A stretch of 24,865 bases of DNA from Burkholderiaceae bacterium. Its GTDB lineage: Bacteria; Pseudomonadota; Gammaproteobacteria; Burkholderiales; Burkholderiaceae. The position numbers and the translations under genes are program-made. Location of the stretch: assembly GCA_023253905.1 (NCBI GenBank), contig JALREG010000317.1, forward strand, positions 1-24,865, written 5' to 3'. This document shows positions 19,935 to 24,865 of this stretch, piece by piece. The notes below the pieces were generated by a model that saw only the letters and a list, made by a program, of their open reading frames with translations, was not told the DNA's origin and ran no database searches. Numbering within the stretch: position 1 is the first letter of the stretch; every line of letters starts with the position of its first letter.

Positions 19935-20576
19935 ATGAGTGTCGGATGCGCGTGGCCCCGACGCCGGGCCTTGTTCCTCATGGCGATATTCGCTGGAATG
20001 CGGCCTGTTGCGGCAAGTACTACGGCCTACGCCGAGTTTCAGTCCTTTTTGAAAAACACGCGTAGCGCACGCGGCAACTTCCGCCAGCAGGTGCTGCACG
20101 CAAGCGGCCGGGTTATTGAAACGACAGAAGGCAGTTTTGCGTTCACCCGACCTGGCCGGTTTCGCTGGGATGTGAAGAAACCGTATGAACAACTGCTGGT
20201 GGCCGACGGTGAACAACTTCATTTTTATGATCGCGACCTTAATCAGGTAACGATCAGAAAACTAGGCGATGCAATCGCATCTACCCCCGCTGCAATTCTG
20301 TTCGGCAATGACGCGATTGATCGCGACTTCAATTTCAGCGAGGCTGGCGAGCATGAAGGCCTTGTGTGGCTCGAGGCGCAGCCTCGCAGCCGCGAGGCGG
20401 GGGTGGAGCGGATCGTGATCGGGCTGAAGGCCGGGATCCCCGAAGCGATGGACGTGGTGGACTCCTTTGGCCGAACATCTCGGTTCAGTTTCAGGATGCT
20501 TGAGCGCAATTCTTCGATCGATGCGACACTATTCGGTTTTCGCGTTCCGGCAGGCGCCGACGTGATTCGCCAGTAG
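19935..20576 (+). CDS. lolA: Outer-membrane lipoprotein carrier protein LolA
   Basis: Periplasmic chaperone that takes lipoproteins from LolCDE at the inner membrane to LolB at the outer membrane. The 213 residues start with a Sec signal peptide (RRR at about 9-11, then a hydrophobic stretch, with a likely cut after PVAA near residue 28). The mature part has the family's FRQQVLHASGRVIETTEGSFAFTRPGRFRWDVKKPYEQLLVADGE-like beginning, split here as ARGNFRQQVL, GSFAFTRPGRFRW and PYEQLLVADG. The position directly after ftsK is the same as in E. coli. ATG at 19935, seven bases after the ftsK stop. Confidence 0.93.
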   Translation: MSVGCAWPRRRALFLMAIFAGMRPVAASTTAYAEFQSFLKNTRSARGNFRQQVLHASGRVIETTEGSFAFTRPGRFRWDVKKPYEQLLVADGEQLHFYDRDLNQVTIRKLGDAIASTPAAILFGNDAIDRDFNFSEAGEHEGLVWLEAQPRSREAGVERIVIGLKAGIPEAMDVVDSFGRTSRFSFRMLERNSSIDATLFGFRVPAGADVIRQ

Positions 20577-20630
20577 GCGGCTTCGCGCAGCGGGCTGGCA
20601 GTCGCACCGCACTAATAAACGATCCTCGCT

Positions 20631-20657
20631 GTTCTCGACTTCTCGCCGTTCTCGATT
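20631..20657 (+). repeat. Short direct repeat in the lolA-MFS gap
   Basis: GTTCTCGACT at 20631-20640 recurs as GTTCTCGATT at 20648-20657, a 17-base period with one mismatch, just before the MFS ribosome site. It could be a binding site for a regulator touching one DNA face, or chance. The rest of the 94-base gap shows nothing clear. Confidence 0.3.
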
Positions 20658-20670
20658 CGAAGGGGGCCAG

Positions 20671-21945
20671 ATGGCCACTCAATCTTCCGCTGCTGTGTTG
20701 GAATACTCCGATCCGCCGCTCAGCACGCCCCAGCAGACCCGTGTGGTGGCGGTGGTCTCGATTGCGCATGCGCTCTCGCACTTCATGCACCTGATCGTGC
20801 CCCCTGTATTCCCGCTTCTGATGAGCGAGTTTTCGCTCAGCTATTCGGAACTCGGTTTGTTGATGACGGTGTTCTTCGTGGTGTCGGGGTTTGTACAGGC
20901 AGCGTCGGGCTTTGCCGTCGACCGCTTCGGGCCGCTTCCGGTGCTGCTTTCATCGATCGGCCTGTTCGCATTCAGCACGGTGGTGATCGCCAGTGCCAAC
21001 AGCTACTGGATGTTGATGCTGGGCTGCGCTATTGCAGGGGCTGCCAATGCACCTTTCCATCCGGTTGACTACTGCATATTGAATGCGCGTATCGAGGGCA
21101 AGCGCCTGCCGCGTTCCTATGCCGTGCACGGCGTGGCGGGGAGTCTGGGTTGGGCGGTCGCGCCGCTCGTGCTGGTTGGTGTTTCAAGCGTTGCGGGCTG
21201 GCGGGTGGGCATGCTGACTGCCGGGGTGATCTGCCTTGCGATTCTGGGGCTTGTCTGGTGGGCGCGTGAGGAACTTCGTGTATCTCCTATCCGAAGGGAA
21301 AAGCCTTTGACAGGGGCGAATGGCGGCGCCACCGATGTCAGCCAATCCACCCTGGGGTTCATGAAGCTCCCGGGGCTCTGGATCAGCTTCGTTTATTTTT
21401 TTGGGACTGCCTTCGCCATTGGCGGGGTGCAGACCTTCGGCCCCGAGTCGGCCGCACAGCTTCACCAGCTTCCGGCTGCGCAGGTGGCGTTGCTGGTGAG
21501 TGTCTACATGGTTGGCAGCGCAGTGGGCGCGCTGGTGGGCGGCTACACCATGGGAGATGTTCGCTATGCCGAGCGCATAGTGAGCCTATCGCTCATCGTG
21601 GCCTTGTCCGTTGCGCTTGCAATCGGATATCTCACTACGCCGATCTGGATGTCGTCGGTATTGTTCGGAATGATGGGCTTTGCGGCAGGAGTGGGCACGC
21701 CCGCGCGCGACCTGCTGGTCAAGCGCGCTGCGCCGCCGGGCGCCACCGGGCGGATCTACGGCATTGTGTATTCAGGGCTCGATGTGGGCGTCGCGCTCGC
21801 GCCCGCGCTGTTTGGATTCATGATGGACGCACGCTGGCCAGCCGGTATCTGGATTGGGGTTGCCATGGCCTATGTGCTTATGATCGTCTGCGCCAACATG
21901 CTGGCTCGCCATTCGGTTGAGCGCGCCGCTGCCGGGCGTGCCTGA
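20671..21945 (+). CDS. Major facilitator superfamily transporter
   Basis: Twelve-segment inner-membrane transporter of 424 residues. The loop after the second membrane segment, GFAVDRFGPLPVLL, is the MFS motif-A region, and the start (HALSHFMHLIVPPVFPLLMSEF-type helix one, with a buried His pair) recalls the fosmidomycin-resistance (Fsr) group, so an efflux role is possible; the substrate cannot be told. A hydrophilic central loop lies at about 205-230. ATG at 20671 after an AAGGGGG-type ribosome site. The gene is inserted between lolA and rarA, which are neighbours in E. coli. The rarA frame opens inside its 3' end. Confidence 0.88.
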   Translation: MATQSSAAVLEYSDPPLSTPQQTRVVAVVSIAHALSHFMHLIVPPVFPLLMSEFSLSYSELGLLMTVFFVVSGFVQAASGFAVDRFGPLPVLLSSIGLFAFSTVVIASANSYWMLMLGCAIAGAANAPFHPVDYCILNARIEGKRLPRSYAVHGVAGSLGWAVAPLVLVGVSSVAGWRVGMLTAGVICLAILGLVWWAREELRVSPIRREKPLTGANGGATDVSQSTLGFMKLPGLWISFVYFFGTAFAIGGVQTFGPESAAQLHQLPAAQVALLVSVYMVGSAVGALVGGYTMGDVRYAERIVSLSLIVALSVALAIGYLTTPIWMSSVLFGMMGFAAGVGTPARDLLVKRAAPPGATGRIYGIVYSGLDVGVALAPALFGFMMDARWPAGIWIGVAMAYVLMIVCANMLARHSVERAAAGRA

Positions 21946-23272
21946 GCGGTGTGACCTGGTGCCTGAGCAGGCAGATTTCCCGCAGGAGCAATCTGCGCCG
22001 CTTTCCGAGCGGCTGCGCCCCATTGCGCTCGACGATGTGATCGGTCAGTCGCATCTGCTGGGGGTGGGTAAGCCCCTCAGGGTGGCCTTCGAGTCGGGTA
22101 AGCCCCACTCCATGATTTTTTGGGGGCCGCCGGGTGTGGGTAAGACCACGCTCGCTCGACTCATGGCGAGTGCGTTTGAATCGCATTTCATCTCGTTGTC
22201 GGCGGTGCTGGCTGGCGTCAAGGATATTCGGGAAGCTGTTGAAGAGGCACGTATCGCGCAGGGGCGCGGGCTTCGCACCATCGTGTTTGTTGACGAAGTT
22301 CATCGCTTCAACAAGGCTCAGCAGGATGCATTTCTGCCGCATGTGGAAAGCGGGCTCTTCACCTTCATCGGCGCAACCACCGAGAACCCTTCATTCGAAG
22401 TAAATGGTGCGCTGTTGTCGCGCGCCCGTGTTTATGTGCTGAAGGCCCTCATCGATTCGGAGATGGATCAGCTTTTTGATCGTGCCCTGAGTGGGCTGGG
22501 TGATGGCGCTCCGAGTTTTGATGCCGTGGCGCGAGAGCGCCTGATCGGTTGGGCCGACGGAGATGCCCGGCGGCTTTTGAATGCGATTGAAATCGTGGCT
22601 GATGCGGCGCTTGCCCAGCGTCTGCAGAGCGTCGATGGCGAGGTGCTCGAATCGGCAATGTCGCAAAACCTGCGGCGTTTCGATAAGGGGGGTGATGCGT
22701 TTTACGACCAGATCAGTGCGCTCCACAAATCGGTTCGGGGTTCGCACCCCGATGCTGCGCTCTACTGGTTTGCACGCATGATCGACGGTGGAGCCGATCC
22801 ACGATATCTCGCCCGGCGAATTATCCGGATGGCCTCAGAAGACATTGGCAACGCCGACCCGCGCGCGCTCGGGCTTGCGCTCGATGCTGCGGACACCTAC
22901 GAGCGGCTGGGCTCTCCCGAGGGCGAGCTCGCGCTGGCGCAGGCCTTGGTATTTCTCGCGTCCGCGCCAAAGTCCAATGCGGTCTATGAGGCCTGGAACG
23001 CAGCGCTGGCCCATGTCCGCCGCGATGCTTCGCAGCCCGTTCCTGAACACCTTCGAAATGCACCCACCCGGCTTATGAAGCAACTGGGTTACGGACGGCG
23101 TTATCGCTATGCGCATGACGAGCCAGACGCTTACGCTGCTGGCGAAACCTATCTGCCTGAGGGTATGGCGGAGCCGCGTTGGTATAAGCCTGTCCCCCGG
23201 GGGCTCGAGATCCGTATTGCGGAAAAGCTCGAGCGGTTGCGCCAGCTTGATCGCGAGGCGGGCGGCCGCTGA
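21917..23272 (+). CDS. rarA: Replication-associated recombination protein A (MgsA family AAA+ ATPase)
   Basis: Cytosolic AAA+ ATPase, related to clamp loaders, that acts at stalled replication forks. The 451 residues have Walker A GPPGVGKT at 70-77, Walker [18 protein letters not shown] with D126-E127, sensor-1 [11 protein letters not shown] near 152-162, and the C-terminal family region ending in the [24 protein letters not shown] segment (about 415-435). The start is uncertain: TTG at 21917 overlaps the MFS gene by 29 bases, and GTG at 21938 or 21959 is also in frame; none has a clear ribosome site, which suggests translation coupled to the transporter gene. The 60-base gap to serS contains a promoter. 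Confidence 0.94.
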   Translation: MSAPLPGVPERCDLVPEQADFPQEQSAPLSERLRPIALDDVIGQSHLLGVGKPLRVAFESGKPHSMIFWGPPGVGKTTLARLMASAFESHFISLSAVLAGVKDIREAVEEARIAQGRGLRTIVFVDEVHRFNKAQQDAFLPHVESGLFTFIGATTENPSFEVNGALLSRARVYVLKALIDSEMDQLFDRALSGLGDGAPSFDAVARERLIGWADGDARRLLNAIEIVADAALAQRLQSVDGEVLESAMSQNLRRFDKGGDAFYDQISALHKSVRGSHPDAALYWFARMIDGGADPRYLARRIIRMASEDIGNADPRALGLALDAADTYERLGSPEGELALAQALVFLASAPKSNAVYEAWNAALAHVRRDASQPVPEHLRNAPTRLMKQLGYGRRYRYAHDEPDAYAAGETYLPEGMAEPRWYKPVPRGLEIRIAEKLERLRQLDREAGGR

Positions 23273-23287
23273 TCGCACCACTCACGC

Positions 23288-24641
<1,354 letters not shown>

Positions 24642-24725
24642 TACCGATTCGACTTCTTTCCCGTAGCGAAAGACGCTTGCAGCCGGTTTTGGGGCAGCAG
24701 GCGCAACGGGATAGCCGTAGGTTCA

Positions 24726-24816
24726 GGAAAGGTGGCAGAGTGGTCGAATGCGCCGGACTCGAAATCCGGTGTACGGGTCTCCCGTACCGTGGGTTCGAAT
24801 CCCACCCTTTCCGCCA
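24726..24816 (+). tRNA. serU-like tRNA: tRNA-Ser(CGA)
   Basis: Class II tRNA of 91 bases with the CCA encoded. The acceptor stem is GGAAAGG (24726-24732) with CCTTTCC (24806-24812), discriminator G24813, then CCA. The anticodon stem CCGGA/TCCGG (24753-24757 and 24765-24769) frames loop CTCGAAA with anticodon CGA at 24760-24762, reading UCG. The variable arm is long, with TACGGG and CCCGTA pairing, as in all bacterial tRNA-Ser. The T arm is GTGGG TTCGAAT CCCAC (24789-24805). It follows the gene for its own synthetase by 85 bases. Confidence 0.97.
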
Positions 24817-24819
24817 ATC

Positions 24820-24835
24820 CACCTGTGAAAGCAGG
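24820..24835 (+). other. Small hairpin after the tRNA
   Basis: ACCTG and CAGGT can pair across a six-base TGAAAG loop shortly after the CCA end. No T run follows, so it is not a typical terminator; it may help 3' processing or be chance. The window ends 30 bases later with nothing else recognisable. Confidence 0.25.
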
Positions 24836-24865
24836 TCGGTCTGACCCTCTACCCCCCGAAAGATC

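Overview
The window looks like a chromosomal housekeeping segment of a betaproteobacterium, most likely order Burkholderiales. The reasons are high GC with G/C-rich third positions, the hemC-hemD-hemX-hemY-ppa order, nadE next to glnB, and the order trxB-regulator-ftsK-lolA-rarA-serS. I see no phage, insertion sequence, CRISPR array, rRNA or plasmid signature. The assignment is by family and gene order only; no search was run.

Layout. Bases 1-59 may hold the tail of an unrecognised gene, followed by a hairpin. Bases 255-3766 hold a TRAP transporter for an organic (probably keto or hydroxy) acid. Its Tat-exported binding protein DctP is on the plus strand and faces the DctQ-DctM membrane subunits on the minus strand across a strong bidirectional terminator. 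Bases 3922-11080 hold argH on the minus strand, then, divergently, a LytTR (AlgR-like) regulator, hemC, hemD, hemX, hemY and ppa. This matches the argH-algZ-algR-hemC-hemD neighbourhood of Pseudomonas, but there is no histidine kinase gene and the regulator has Asn where the phosphorylated Asp should be. Bases 11064-14949 hold a GNAT/FemAB-like acyltransferase on the minus strand, then nadE, glnB and an alpha/beta hydrolase on the plus strand. Bases 14934-16662 hold an Smr-domain protein and trxB on the minus strand. Bases 16848-24816 run on the plus strand: a CRP-like regulator, ftsK, lolA, an MFS transporter, rarA, serS and a tRNA-Ser(CGA) gene.

How the genes work together. hemC and hemD make uroporphyrinogen III, and hemX and hemY are inner-membrane proteins that travel with them. 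NadE and GlnB tie NAD synthesis to nitrogen sensing through glutamine. The trxB-to-serS block is the enterobacterial trxB-lrp-ftsK-lolA-rarA-serS block with a CRP-family gene where lrp sits and a transporter inserted between lolA and rarA. serS is directly followed by one of the tRNAs its product charges.

I did not find a clearly new defence, mobile or biosynthetic system. The best leads are the kinase-less regulator with a changed phosphorylation site, a run of ten C in the 5' part of hemX, the regulator swap beside ftsK, and very tight junctions, including a tRNA promoter whose -10 box covers the serS stop codon.
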